Shown: positions 50,863 to 60,523, counted from the stretch's first letter. The stretch: DNA of 64,000 nt from SVEL01 sp045126475 (GCA_045126475.1 JBGVOL010000067.1:1-64000); one strand, 5' to 3'. Notes: a model not told the origin generated them from the sequence alone. Made by a program: numbers and translations.

Positions 50863-51210
50863 ATGGCAATCGAAGGAGTAAAAAATGTACAGGCAGCGGG
50901 CTATCAGGCTTCGCAGACAGCAACAAAGCCGGTAGAGCAGGTTAGCATTGGAATACCTGATACAGCGGTGGACACACAGCGCAGGGAAGCGTCAAATGAG
51001 CAGATTAAGAAGGCTGTATCAGATATGAATAAGAGAATGTCAAACACATCATGTCAGTTTGGCGTTCATGAGGGTACAGGAAGAGTTACCATAAAAATAA
51101 TTGACAAAGATACAAAAGATGTAATAAAGGAGTTTCCGGCAGAAAAAACGCTGGAGATGATAGAAAAAGCATGGGAGCTTGCGGGCATCATGGTTGATGA
51201 AAAACGCTAG
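50863..51210 (+). CDS. flaG: FlaG family protein
   Basis: This 115-residue protein starts at ATG 50863 after AAGGAGG; a longer frame from 50797 lacks a ribosome site. The C-terminal half carries VTIKIIDKDTKDVIKEFPAE and LEMIEKAWELAGIMVDEKR, the FlaG signature. FlaG affects filament length in several bacteria. It lies 12 bases before fliD. Confidence 0.9.
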   Translation: MAIEGVKNVQAAGYQASQTATKPVEQVSIGIPDTAVDTQRREASNEQIKKAVSDMNKRMSNTSCQFGVHEGTGRVTIKIIDKDTKDVIKEFPAEKTLEMIEKAWELAGIMVDEKR

Positions 51211-51222
51211 GAGGTGACCTAG

Positions 51223-53208
51223 ATGGCAATGCGTTTATCAGGTTTAGTGTCAGGTATGGATACGGATGCGATGATTGAAGAGCTGGTATCGGCATACAGC
51301 ACTAAAAAAGACAAAATATTTAAACAGAAAAAAACACTTGAATATAAGCAGGATGCGTGGAAAGAGATGAACACAAAGATTTACGGTTTCTATACCGGAA
51401 AGCTCAGCAATATGCAGCTTACATCAAACTACGCATTAAAGACCACAAAGTCATCCAATGAAGATAAAGCTACAGTTACGGCTGCTTCCAATGCGGTAAA
51501 CGGAACACAGGAGCTTAAGATTAAGCAGCTTGCAAAGACAGGATATCTTACAGGCGCAGCCATAAAGACATCTGCCGGAAGTGAAGTGACTGCGGCAACA
51601 AAGCTCAGTGAACTTGGTATATCCGACAGCAAGATAAATGTAACTGTCGGTGAAGAGACAAAGACAATAGATATTAAGGGAACAATGAGCATAAAAGAGC
51701 TTCAGGCATCATTCTCAGATGCAGGGCTTACAGCAAACTTTGATGAGCAGAACGGAAGATTTTTTATAAGCTCTAAGACCGGAGGAGTAAAAGCTGACTT
51801 TATCATGACGGGAGCAGGAAAGACCGGTAATGACACTCTTACAAAACTTGGTCTGAGCACTGTATCGAAGTCTGTGATAGACGGTTACAGAGCATATGCT
51901 GCGGAAAATGATGCGGCAAAGATAGAGAGTGATGCCAAGACCGACTATGTGGCAGAAGTTCTTCGTAAGGCTAATGAGGCAAATAAAGCAAGAATTACCG
52001 AACTCAATGAAAAGGCAGCAACTGACGCCGGACTTACTCAGGATGAGACAGATGAGCTTGACCTGCTTAAAAGTCAGGTTACAGAGATATCAGAGCTTCT
52101 TGCGGAGAGAGATTTCACTGCAATGGAAGAGTATGTAACAGTTGCACTTGGGGAAACTCTTGATTATTCAGAGAGCAATGCAGATTATCAGAAATATGTT
52201 GACTTATATCAGTCAGAGGCAGAATATGCACAGAATATGGTGGACTACGCTGACCTTTATGAGAAGAGCAAGACAAAGGTAGGCCTTACGACTGATGAGC
52301 AGACGAAGTATGATGAGCTTGTGGCAAAATACGGTCAGCTTTACAATGACGGCGCTATAAAAATTGACGGTCAGGATGCCATTGTAGAGTTAAACGGTGC
52401 CGAGTTTACATCAAATACAAATACATTACAGATAAATGGTCTTACAATCAATGCAAAAGCAGTTACGGCAGATGACGAGATTATTACAATTACTACCGAT
52501 ACGGATGTTGATGCTATTTATAACAAGATTAAGGACTTCTTCAAAGAGTACAACGAGCTTATGACAGAGATGTCGACAAAGTACAATGCGGCATCGGCAG
52601 GCGATTATGAGCCGTTGACAGAAGAAGAAGAGGATGAGTTGTCTGATAAGCAGATTGAGAAGTGGGAAAAGATTTTGACAACTGCGGCTCTAAGAAGAGA
52701 TTCTACACTCAGCAGTGTAATGTCTTCGATGAAGACCGTTATGATGAAGGGATATGAGATAAACGGGAAGAATTACACACTTTCATCATTTGGTATTAAG
52801 ACAATGAGTTACTTTAATGCAGAGGATAATGAGAAGGCAAACTTCCACATTGACGGAGATAAGGACGACGAGAGCGTATCAGGAAATACTGATAAGCTTA
52901 GGGCAGCACTTGCATCAGACCCGGAGAATACCATAGAGTTCTTTTCTTCACTTATGAAAGACCTTTACAAAACATTGTCGGACAAGATGGCTAAGTCAAC
53001 ATCGACTCACAGTGCATTTAAGATATACAATGACAAGACAATGACAACACAGATGAACAGTTATACTAAGAAGATTAGCGAGTGGGAGAAAAAGATAGAT
53101 GATTACAGAGATAAATATGTTAAGAAGTTCTCTGCAATGGAAACTGCCATGGCGAAGCTTCAGTCGCAGACATCTGCGATGTCGTCATTTTTCGGCACAG
53201 GAGGCTGA
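51223..53208 (+). CDS. fliD: Flagellar filament cap FliD
   Basis: FliD caps the filament and folds incoming flagellin. The 661-residue product has an N-terminal LSGLVSGMDTDAMIEELVSA helix, the first variable domain, an unusual Glu/Asp/Tyr-rich insert (about residues 225-390, helical, with tandem DYSESNADYQKYVDLYQSEA-like stretches), and C-terminal coiled coil WEKKIDDYRDKYVKKFSAME. The insert makes it longer than the Bacillus protein (about 500 residues). Confidence 0.92.
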   Translation: MAMRLSGLVSGMDTDAMIEELVSAYSTKKDKIFKQKKTLEYKQDAWKEMNTKIYGFYTGKLSNMQLTSNYALKTTKSSNEDKATVTAASNAVNGTQELKIKQLAKTGYLTGAAIKTSAGSEVTAATKLSELGISDSKINVTVGEETKTIDIKGTMSIKELQASFSDAGLTANFDEQNGRFFISSKTGGVKADFIMTGAGKTGNDTLTKLGLSTVSKSVIDGYRAYAAENDAAKIESDAKTDYVAEVLRKANEANKARITELNEKAATDAGLTQDETDELDLLKSQVTEISELLAERDFTAMEEYVTVALGETLDYSESNADYQKYVDLYQSEAEYAQNMVDYADLYEKSKTKVGLTTDEQTKYDELVAKYGQLYNDGAIKIDGQDAIVELNGAEFTSNTNTLQINGLTINAKAVTADDEIITITTDTDVDAIYNKIKDFFKEYNELMTEMSTKYNAASAGDYEPLTEEEEDELSDKQIEKWEKILTTAALRRDSTLSSVMSSMKTVMMKGYEINGKNYTLSSFGIKTMSYFNAEDNEKANFHIDGDKDDESVSGNTDKLRAALASDPENTIEFFSSLMKDLYKTLSDKMAKSTSTHSAFKIYNDKTMTTQMNSYTKKISEWEKKIDDYRDKYVKKFSAMETAMAKLQSQTSAMSSFFGTGG

Positions 53209-53245
53209 TAATAGATTTAATAAATAATAAAAGAGGTGTTTGAGT

Positions 53246-53632
53246 ATGGCATTACAAAATGGATATTCTAATTATGCAAACAACAAAATAATGACTGCTT
53301 CACCGGCTCAGCTTACTCTGATGCTCTATGACGGCGCAATAAAGTTTTGCAATATTGCGATTGCGGGAATCGAAGCAAATGATATTGAGAAGGCTCACAA
53401 CAATATAAGAAAAGTGGAGAAGATTATTGAGGAGTTTAGAAATACTCTTGATTTCAAGTATCCTGTAGCAAAGGATTTTGACAGAGTGTATGAGTATCTT
53501 ATATACAGACTCCGTCAGGCAAATATTCACAAGGACAAGGAGATGCTTGAGGAAGTATTGAAGCATTTGCGTACAATGCGTGGAACATGGGAAGAGGTAA
53601 TGAAGAGTGCAAAGCAGAAAGACAGAGCATAG
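53246..53632 (+). CDS. fliS: Flagellin export chaperone FliS
   Basis: FliS keeps flagellin monomeric before export. The 128-residue protein starts at ATG 53246, after AGAGGTG; a TTG two codons upstream is less likely. The pattern ASPAQLTLMLYDGAIKFCNI and the WEEVMK C-terminus are typical. It overlaps the next gene by 26 bases. Confidence 0.94.
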   Translation: MALQNGYSNYANNKIMTASPAQLTLMLYDGAIKFCNIAIAGIEANDIEKAHNNIRKVEKIIEEFRNTLDFKYPVAKDFDRVYEYLIYRLRQANIHKDKEMLEEVLKHLRTMRGTWEEVMKSAKQKDRA

Positions 53633-54098
53633 TTACATAGATATTTTGCAGCAGAGCCTTGAGAAAAAATCTAAAGTCTTGGACCGGATTATGGAGGCAA
53701 ACAAGGAGCATGCGGTGATTGCTGCAGCCGAAAAGTTTGATCCGGAGGCATTTGACGAGGTATTTGACAAGAAGGATGCTCTTATAAAGGAACTTGAGCA
53801 GCTTGACAGAGGCTTTAATACCGTTTATGCAAGGGTGAAAGAGGAACTGACAGGCAACAAGGAGGCGTACAGGGAACAGATTGCCACCCTGCAGCGTCTT
53901 ATCAGTGAAATTACCGACAAGTCAGTTGCCATACAGGTAGAGGAAAAGCGAAATCAGGAAGCTCTTATGGGACGTATGGATTTGCTTAAGCGTGAAGTGC
54001 ATCAGGCAAAAAATACCAAAAAGATTGCAGCGAATTATTATAAAAACATGAGTGGACTGAACGTTGTGGAACCACAGTTCATGGATAGAAAGAAATAG
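53607..54098 (+). CDS. FliT/FlgN-like flagellar chaperone, probable
   Basis: This 163-residue, all-helical acidic/basic protein starts at GTG 53607 inside the end of fliS. Its position after fliD-fliS is that of fliT, the FliD chaperone, but sequence motifs are not distinctive. The C-terminus NYYKNMSGLNVVEPQFMDRK resembles FlgN/FliT-type tails of Firmicutes. Its stop codon G is also the first base of the inverted-repeat element. Confidence 0.7.
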   Translation: MQSRKTEHSYIDILQQSLEKKSKVLDRIMEANKEHAVIAAAEKFDPEAFDEVFDKKDALIKELEQLDRGFNTVYARVKEELTGNKEAYREQIATLQRLISEITDKSVAIQVEEKRNQEALMGRMDLLKREVHQAKNTKKIAANYYKNMSGLNVVEPQFMDRKK

Positions 54099-54286
54099 GG
54101 GACGGTTCCGGTGTATCGAGGAGCGTCCCCGTGTATCAATCAAAAGAAATCTATGCTGAATACAAATTACACTACAACAGCAGGAGATTTCTTTTTTGTA
54201 TTATAGCAAGCTGCAGGAGCAACAGTGATACAGGGGGACGCTCCTTGATACAGGGGGACACTCCCCGATACAGAGGAACCGTCCCC
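54098..54286. mobile_element. 189-bp MITE-like element with 42-bp inverted ends
   Basis: The ends 54098-54139 and 54245-54286 are inverted repeats matching at 37 of 42 positions, beginning GGGGACGGTTCC. A third copy of the inner unit (TGATACAGGGGGACGCTCC) lies at 54226-54244. An 11-bp inner stem (54142-54152 with 54185-54195) is followed by a T-run. GGGACGGTTC-type repeats recur between genes in many Clostridia, as far as I recall. It has no ORF and fits exactly between a stop codon and the next ribosome site. Confidence 0.75.
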
Positions 54287-54299
54287 AAGGAGGTAGGCA

Positions 54300-56237
54300 A
54301 TGAAAAAATACACATTAACAATATCAATACTGGCATCAAACAGAAAGGATACTCTGCCGAAAACATTGGAGTCCATAAAGCCAATCCTTGATAATGTATC
54401 AAGTGAGCTTATAATTGTAGACACAGGCTGCGATGAGGATTTGCTTGAGATTATCAGAAAATATACGGACAAGATTGAGAAGTTTACATGGTGCAATGAC
54501 TTCTCAAAAGCGAGAAACGTGGGCATAGAGAAAGCTCAGGGCGACTGGTTTATGTTCATAGATGATGATGAGTGGTTTGAGGATGTAACACAGTTTATAG
54601 AGTTTTTTAACAGTAAAGAAAAGGATAAATATAACTACGCAAAATATATAGTCAGAAACTATGATGATTTTGAAGGAACTGCATGGATGGACTCGGTTGC
54701 AGGCCGTATGTTCCGCTTGTTTGAGGGAACGAAATTCATAGATGCAATCCACGAAAGACCGGTAAATATAGCCGGACCTACAAAAGATTTTACCGCATAC
54801 GCACATCACTACGGATATGTATTCAAATCAGACGAGGAAAAACAGGCTCATCTTAAAAGAAATATGACGCTTATCAAATCGCAGGTTGAGAAGGAACCTC
54901 ATATAGTGCGTCATTACTGCCATCTTACCCAGGAATACAACACTATAAAAGATTATGACAATTCATTGAAGTACGCATATGAAGGTATTGAAAAAGCGGA
55001 TATGTCAATCAGTGACAATCAGAAAGATTTGGTTGGCCTTTTCGGAAATGTGGTGTGGGTGCTTGTAAATCAGAGTAAGCATGAGGAAGTCCTGGAAAAA
55101 TCAAAGGAATATATGGCAAGCCCATATATGAATAAGCTTGGAGAGATGGCACTTTACGGCTTCTGCGCCATAGCGGAATATTTATTGCATCATTATGATA
55201 AGGCCGTAGAATGTGTTGATGAATTTATAGAGAGATATGATTATCTTGACGTCCATGTAGCAGAAAGATTTGAGATGGATGCCATACTTATTACGTCTGC
55301 CATGGAGAAGACAAACTACATAAGAGTTGTGGGAATAGGTATGACGGCAGCTGCTACGATACACGACGAAGGTGCTTTAAAAAGATTTGCTAAGCTCCTT
55401 GATTTTTCAGAATTGAAGTCTATTGTAGACGGAGCATTCTGTATGGAATATATAGTGGACATGATGAAAGAAACAGCGGAGCAGGACATGTATGCTGACA
55501 TTGTTCAGAATATATCAAGTCATAGTTGCTATCTTGGAAATATAATTAACAGGATAATAGCTGTCAGGGAGGAAGACTATGAGGCCTTCTTAAAGGTAGC
55601 AGACATCATGGAAAAAACAACCATAAATCACGGTTATGTTCAATATCTTAGAATTATTTCCACTGCGAACCATGGTGATACAGACAAATTGCAGGAATTG
55701 TACGAAAAGGCGGTTCATGACATTTCGGATATAGTTGATGTGGACCATGAATTCTGGCAGATAGCTAAAGACAACGACATTGCTGTAGGGGCGATGATAG
55801 AAAAGCAACCTATATACAGATTTAACAATGCAGTAGACCAGTGGGTAGCGGACGCCAAGATAAAGAAACTCATAGAAAAAGTACAGGATTTATCGGCAGT
55901 ACTCCCGGGTGACGGCATACATATGAAGTATTTTGGTGTAAAGATTGCTGAAGCATTTCTTATAAGGAAACGTCTTGAGGATATCTCTTTAGAAGAACTC
56001 AGGGCAGAGATAAAGAAGTATTATGTGGCTGTCATAAGCTTCTACAGGGGAATATACAAGGAAGTTGTATTTGACATGTACAGCAGTATCCTGTCGAAAA
56101 ACTGCCAGGCAGCATTGCTTATGATGAAAATGGAAGAGGAAGACGACAAAGAGGAACTGCAAAAAATGATTTGCAATGTAAGCACACTTATGCCGGTTCT
56201 TGGCAAGGTAATGGACAAGTACGCAGAGTTAACATAA
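54300..56237 (+). CDS. GT2 glycosyltransferase with TPR-like C-terminal region (copy 1)
   Basis: This 645-residue protein opens with a GT-A family 2 domain: LTISILASNRKDTLPKTLES, then VDTGCDED, WCNDFSKARNVGIEKAQGDW and the DxD-type metal site DDDEW (88-92). The remaining 400 residues are helical repeats of TPR type. No membrane helix is seen, so it acts in the cytoplasm. It is the first of three tandem paralogues between the fliS region and the flagellins, so flagellin is the likely acceptor. The long TPR part may bind the protein acceptor. Ribosome site AAGGAGG. Confidence 0.85.
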   Translation: MKKYTLTISILASNRKDTLPKTLESIKPILDNVSSELIIVDTGCDEDLLEIIRKYTDKIEKFTWCNDFSKARNVGIEKAQGDWFMFIDDDEWFEDVTQFIEFFNSKEKDKYNYAKYIVRNYDDFEGTAWMDSVAGRMFRLFEGTKFIDAIHERPVNIAGPTKDFTAYAHHYGYVFKSDEEKQAHLKRNMTLIKSQVEKEPHIVRHYCHLTQEYNTIKDYDNSLKYAYEGIEKADMSISDNQKDLVGLFGNVVWVLVNQSKHEEVLEKSKEYMASPYMNKLGEMALYGFCAIAEYLLHHYDKAVECVDEFIERYDYLDVHVAERFEMDAILITSAMEKTNYIRVVGIGMTAAATIHDEGALKRFAKLLDFSELKSIVDGAFCMEYIVDMMKETAEQDMYADIVQNISSHSCYLGNIINRIIAVREEDYEAFLKVADIMEKTTINHGYVQYLRIISTANHGDTDKLQELYEKAVHDISDIVDVDHEFWQIAKDNDIAVGAMIEKQPIYRFNNAVDQWVADAKIKKLIEKVQDLSAVLPGDGIHMKYFGVKIAEAFLIRKRLEDISLEELRAEIKKYYVAVISFYRGIYKEVVFDMYSSILSKNCQAALLMMKMEEEDDKEELQKMICNVSTLMPVLGKVMDKYAELT

Positions 56238-56247
56238 AGGAGAATGT

Positions 56248-57336
56248 ATGAAAGAATACAAGCTGACCATATCAATATTAGCTTCAAACAGGAAGGATAC
56301 ACTTCCAAAAACTCTTGAATCCATAAAGTCTATTCTTGATAATGTATCAAGTGAACTTATTGTGACGGATACGGGATGTGATGAGGAACTTCTTTTGCAT
56401 ATAAGAAAATACACTCAGAATATAATTAAGTTTACATGGTGTAATGATTTCTCCAAAGCGAGAAATGTGGGACTTAGGGAAGCAAAGGGAGAATGGTTTC
56501 TGTTTCTGGATGATGATGAGTGGTTTGAAGATGTACATGAGATTATAGACTTCTTTAACAGTGGTGATTGTGATAATTACGATAAAATAGAATACTTACA
56601 GAGAAATTATCACACTATGGAAGGTGTGTCATGGACAGACAATCCTGTTGACAGAGGAGCACGTATTACGGAAGGTATACAGTTTGTCGATGCAATCCAT
56701 GAACATCTGAATACAGTCGGAGGAAGGATAAAGAGATTTTCTTCTTGCGTTCATCACTACGGATATGTGTTTAAGACAGATGAAGAGAAGAGGAAACATA
56801 TAGAAAGAAACCTGACACTGTTAAAACGACAGGCGGAAGAACGACCAAATGACTGCAGGACATATGCTCATATCATCCAGGAATATATCGGGACAGATGA
56901 CTATGAGGAAATCCTTAGGTGGAGTGAAAGAGCGTTAGATAAGACGGACTATTTTAATATAAATAATTACAGATATATAGGTGCATTTTACTGCATGAAC
57001 GTATATGCGAAGATAAAATTGGGACAGACAGAATGTGCTGTAAATACCGCAGAAAATGTATTAGGATTAGAATATATATCAGGACTGTCAAAGGGAATGA
57101 TGTACTATCTTATATGTACAATGCAGGGCAGCAGAGGTATCGAAGGACACATCTGCACAGACAGAAAGCTTGTGTCATATGTCAACGGATATTTATCCTT
57201 GAGAAAATATTACATGGAAAATCCGCAAAAGCTGTATGACGAATCTACAATATACATAAAGCATGCCTTTGATGATGACAAGGTAGGGGATATGCTTCGT
57301 GTGGGTCGTATTTTAACCCAAAAGTATGCGGGATAG
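56248..57336 (+). CDS. GT2 glycosyltransferase with short helical C-terminus (copy 2)
   Basis: A 362-residue paralogue with the same first 95 residues almost unchanged (SILASNRKDTLPKTLESIKS, DTGCDEE, WCNDFSKARNVGL, DDDEW). The TPR-like part is about 130 residues and much shorter than in copy 1. It lies 10 bases after copy 1 with AAAGGAG, so the three genes form one operon. Sugar donor and acceptor residues are unknown. Confidence 0.85.
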   Translation: MKEYKLTISILASNRKDTLPKTLESIKSILDNVSSELIVTDTGCDEELLLHIRKYTQNIIKFTWCNDFSKARNVGLREAKGEWFLFLDDDEWFEDVHEIIDFFNSGDCDNYDKIEYLQRNYHTMEGVSWTDNPVDRGARITEGIQFVDAIHEHLNTVGGRIKRFSSCVHHYGYVFKTDEEKRKHIERNLTLLKRQAEERPNDCRTYAHIIQEYIGTDDYEEILRWSERALDKTDYFNINNYRYIGAFYCMNVYAKIKLGQTECAVNTAENVLGLEYISGLSKGMMYYLICTMQGSRGIEGHICTDRKLVSYVNGYLSLRKYYMENPQKLYDESTIYIKHAFDDDKVGDMLRVGRILTQKYAG

Positions 57337-57346
57337 GAAGGTAAAT

Positions 57347-58570
57347 ATGAATTGTAAACTGACCATTTCAATATTGGCTTCAAACAGGAAGGATACATTG
57401 CCAAGAACATTGGAATCCATTAAACCTATTCTTGATAATGTTTCAAGTGAACTTATAGTGACAGACACCGGCTGCGACGAGGAGCTGGTTTCTTACATAA
57501 GAAAATATACCGACAAGATAATCAAATATACATGGAATGATGACTTCTCGGAAGCCAGAAATGTGGGGCTTAATGCTGCGCAGGGTGAGTGGTTTATGTT
57601 TATTGATGATGATGAGTGGTTTGAAGATGTGGCACCAATCATAGAATTCTTTAATAAAGAAGATGACGGAACATACAATAAGCTCCAGTATATGGTGCGT
57701 AATTACCATACAAGAGACGGAGAAAAATGGAGCGAGATGATGGTGGACAGGGGTTTTAGAACAGGTGATGGTGTTAAATTCATAGAGCCGGTACATGAGC
57801 ATGTGAATATTGTCGGAGGAACAGTAAAACGCTTTTACTGCTTTGCTCACCATTTCGGTTATGTGTTTGACAGTGACGAGGACAAGAAAAAACATGCCAT
57901 GAGAAATATTCCGTTAGTCAAAAAACAACTGGAAACAGATCTTAATGATAGCAGAGCATATGCGCAGCTTTTGCAGGAATATAACAGTATAGAAGAATAT
58001 GAGAAAGCATTTGCATACGCAGAGATGGCACTGGAATGTGTGGATTTTGAGAATAAGGCAAACAGAAGACACATAAGCGGTTTTCTTGCAGAAAAGGTGT
58101 TTGCAACACAGCAGATGGGGGACATGGAAACAGCAGTAAAGTACGCATATGAGGCACTGGAATATGAAAACTTAAGTAACACAGGTAAGGCTTATATATA
58201 TATGTATCTTAACGCAGCATGCATGGAGAGCGGTGATAAGGATAAGGCCTTATATTATGGTGAGAAATATTTTAGGACGATAGATTATTTAAATGAAAAT
58301 AGAAATATCCGCTTTGATGAAGAGACAGTGCTCGTAGGTGAAGTGTTTAACGAAGAAATATTTTTTAAGGTTTTTTACATAGCACTTGAAACAGCAGCAA
58401 TGAAACAGGATGAAGAGACGTGCCTGTACATAATGAGTCATGCGGACCCAAGCCGGAAGATTAAGTACCTTGACAATGGATTATGGATATCGGATTTGGC
58501 AAAGCTTATGCTTAAAAGTGAGCATAAAGAACTGTATGGGGATACATTTAAAATGTTTATGAAAAAATAG
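57347..58570 (+). CDS. GT2 glycosyltransferase with TPR-like C-terminal region (copy 3)
   Basis: The third paralogue has 407 residues. It starts at ATG 57347 after GGAAGG, just past the copy 2 stop. The GT2 core again reads SILASNRKDTLPRTLESIKP and DDDEW; one site differs (WNDDFSEARNVGL for WCNDFSKARNVGI). About 190 residues of TPR-like helices follow. It directly precedes the first flagellin gene. The three copies suggest sequential addition of sugars or one enzyme per flagellin. Confidence 0.85.
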   Translation: MNCKLTISILASNRKDTLPRTLESIKPILDNVSSELIVTDTGCDEELVSYIRKYTDKIIKYTWNDDFSEARNVGLNAAQGEWFMFIDDDEWFEDVAPIIEFFNKEDDGTYNKLQYMVRNYHTRDGEKWSEMMVDRGFRTGDGVKFIEPVHEHVNIVGGTVKRFYCFAHHFGYVFDSDEDKKKHAMRNIPLVKKQLETDLNDSRAYAQLLQEYNSIEEYEKAFAYAEMALECVDFENKANRRHISGFLAEKVFATQQMGDMETAVKYAYEALEYENLSNTGKAYIYMYLNAACMESGDKDKALYYGEKYFRTIDYLNENRNIRFDEETVLVGEVFNEEIFFKVFYIALETAAMKQDEETCLYIMSHADPSRKIKYLDNGLWISDLAKLMLKSEHKELYGDTFKMFMKK

Positions 58571-58613
58571 AAAAAATCTCTTGCAAAAAAATAAAAAATT
58601 TTGTAAAATAATC

Positions 58614-58640
58614 TAAAGAATCAATTTGTTGTGTCGATAT
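58614..58640 (+). promoter_or_regulatory. Sigma-D promoter of flagellin gene 1
   Basis: TAAA (58614-58617), 15 bases, GTCGATAT (58633-58640). The leader is about 170 bases long. Confidence 0.88.
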
Positions 58641-58749
58641 ATAGAGTAACAAGATAGAGAAACAGTCATACAAATCCTAGGGCGTGTGAAAGATTTCTGT
58701 ATTTTGTTGTCGGAACTTTTACATAACAATGATTATTTAACAATTCAAC

Positions 58750-58769
58750 AAACAGCAAGGATGCTGTTT
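58750..58769 (+). promoter_or_regulatory. Putative CsrA-binding hairpin in the flagellin 1 leader
   Basis: A perfect 7-bp stem AAACAGC/GCTGTTT presents AAGGAT in a 6-base loop. This is the classic CsrA site form (GGA in a hairpin loop). The ribosome site AAGGAGGA downstream offers a second GGA. Confidence 0.7.
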
Positions 58770-58821
58770 CAACAAAAATCTATGCGGCTCAGACCGCAGG
58801 ATAATTCAAGGAGGAATTATT

Positions 58822-60267
58822 ATGGTAGTACAGCACAACATGACAGCGATGAACGCTAACAGAATGCTTGGTCTTACAACAGCCCAGCAGTCAAAGGCAA
58901 CTGAAAAGTTATCATCTGGTTACAGAATCAACAGAGCAGCTGATGATGCAGCAGGTCTTTCTATCAGTGAGAAGATGAGAAAGCAGATTAACGGTCTTGA
59001 CAGAGCTTCTACAAACGCAGAAGACGGTGTATCAGCAGTTCAGACAGCAGAAGGTGCGTTGAACGAAGTTCAGGACATGCTTCAGAGAATGAACGAGTTG
59101 GCAGTACAGGCAGCTAACGGTACAAACTCAGCAAATGACCGTGCATATCTTCAGTCAGAAATTGATCAGTTAGTAACTGAAATTGATCGTGTATCTGAGA
59201 CAACAAAGTTCAACGAGACATACCTCTTAAAGGGTGACGGCATTGGCGGTAAGTATGTAGAACTTGGAACAACAACTGGAATTACTGGAAGCTTTGCAGT
59301 AACAGGTGATCAGACAGGGGCGGCTACAGGAAAAGATTACTCTACAGATAGAGATGTAAAACTTAAGGCAACGAATGACCTTCAGTTTGGTGCAGAAGCA
59401 ACACAGAGTGTTACAGTAGCGGGTGCTTCATACCAGCTTAAAGATTATGCAGATCTTGAAGAACTGACTAGTGCAATTAGTAGTAACTCTAAAGTAAACA
59501 GTGTTGATATTGAGTATAAGAATAACGTAAGTGCATCGACAACAGATACAGCATATTCACTCACAAATACAAATAAGTCAACAACTGTTTCTGGTACAGT
59601 AACATTTAAGGTTGCATCAAATACAACAACAGCTGCTACAGGACCATCAACTATTACAATTAACGATACAGAAAGCATAAGCATTAGTTTTACATTGGCA
59701 ACAAAGATTGGAACTGACGGAAATATTGAGTTTGACGAGGAAACAACAAACCAGAACATTAAGACAGCTCTTAAGAATAAGAATATCAGCTATACAGAAG
59801 CTGATGGTGTATTCTCTGTTAAACTCGGTGGTACTGTTACAGTAAATGCTGCAACTAAGGTTGATAACCTTGACTTTAACTTACATGTTGGTGCAGATTC
59901 ATCTAATACAAACAAGATTGGTGTAAGCATCGCATCTATGAGTGCAGACGGACTTGGTATCTCTGGCGTTAGTGTATCATCTGAGAAGAATGCAACAAAT
60001 GCTATCGATGTAATAGCGGATGCTATCCAGAAGGTATCTAAGCAGAGATCAGACCTTGGTGCTGTTCAGAACAGACTTGAACACACAATCAACAACTTAG
60101 ACAACGTAGTAGAGAATACAACATCTGCTGAATCTCGTATCCGTGATACAGATATGGCAGAGCAGATGGTTAAGTACAGCAACTTAAATATCCTTGGACA
60201 GGCAGGTCAGTCAATGCTTGCACAGGCTAACCAGTCAAATCAGGGTGTACTCTCATTACTTGGCTAA
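58822..60267 (+). CDS. Flagellin 1
   Basis: Flagellin of 481 residues. The D0/D1 ends are conserved: MVVQHNMTAMNANRML, the TEKLSSGYRINRAADDAAGL helix, QRMNELAVQAANGTNS, and the C-terminal SRIRDTDMAEQMVKYSNLNI to NQGVLSLLG. The middle (about 160-390) is a Thr/Ser/Asn-rich variable domain that could take O-glycans. It is the first of three tandem flagellins with separate promoters and terminators. Confidence 0.97.
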   Translation: MVVQHNMTAMNANRMLGLTTAQQSKATEKLSSGYRINRAADDAAGLSISEKMRKQINGLDRASTNAEDGVSAVQTAEGALNEVQDMLQRMNELAVQAANGTNSANDRAYLQSEIDQLVTEIDRVSETTKFNETYLLKGDGIGGKYVELGTTTGITGSFAVTGDQTGAATGKDYSTDRDVKLKATNDLQFGAEATQSVTVAGASYQLKDYADLEELTSAISSNSKVNSVDIEYKNNVSASTTDTAYSLTNTNKSTTVSGTVTFKVASNTTTAATGPSTITINDTESISISFTLATKIGTDGNIEFDEETTNQNIKTALKNKNISYTEADGVFSVKLGGTVTVNAATKVDNLDFNLHVGADSSNTNKIGVSIASMSADGLGISGVSVSSEKNATNAIDVIADAIQKVSKQRSDLGAVQNRLEHTINNLDNVVENTTSAESRIRDTDMAEQMVKYSNLNILGQAGQSMLAQANQSNQGVLSLLG

Positions 60268-60315
60268 TCAAAATCACATAAGTAAGCCGTACATGCAATT
60301 GTATGGCAGGGCTTT

Positions 60316-60355
60316 AAATCGCACGAGCAGAAAATCGCTCGTGCGATTTTTTTTA
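60316..60355 (+). terminator. Terminator of flagellin gene 1
   Basis: A perfect 13-bp stem (60316-60328 with 60337-60349) with GCACGAGC core and eight T residues. Confidence 0.95.
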
Positions 60356-60375
60356 CACAAAATTTCATATTGATG

Positions 60376-60402
60376 TAAATTAAAAAGAAGAAGTGCCGAT
60401 AT
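60376..60402 (+). promoter_or_regulatory. Sigma-D promoter of flagellin gene 2
   Basis: TAAA (60376-60379), 15 bases, GCCGATAT (60395-60402), closest to consensus with copy 3. Confidence 0.9.
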
Positions 60403-60503
60403 AAAATACAGAAGGTTATATGATATGTGGTATTGCCTAGGGTACGTTACATTCATATACCGGTCATGCTTTAATGCGTGACGATGCTAAAACAAATAGA
60501 AAC

Positions 60504-60523
60504 GGGCGATAAGGATGTTGCCT
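60504..60523 (+). promoter_or_regulatory. Putative CsrA-binding hairpin in the flagellin 2 leader
   Basis: GGGCGAT and GTTGCCT pair through seven positions including three G-U pairs, with AAGGAT in the loop, as in the flagellin 1 leader despite different stem sequence. That covariation supports a selected structure. Confidence 0.6.
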
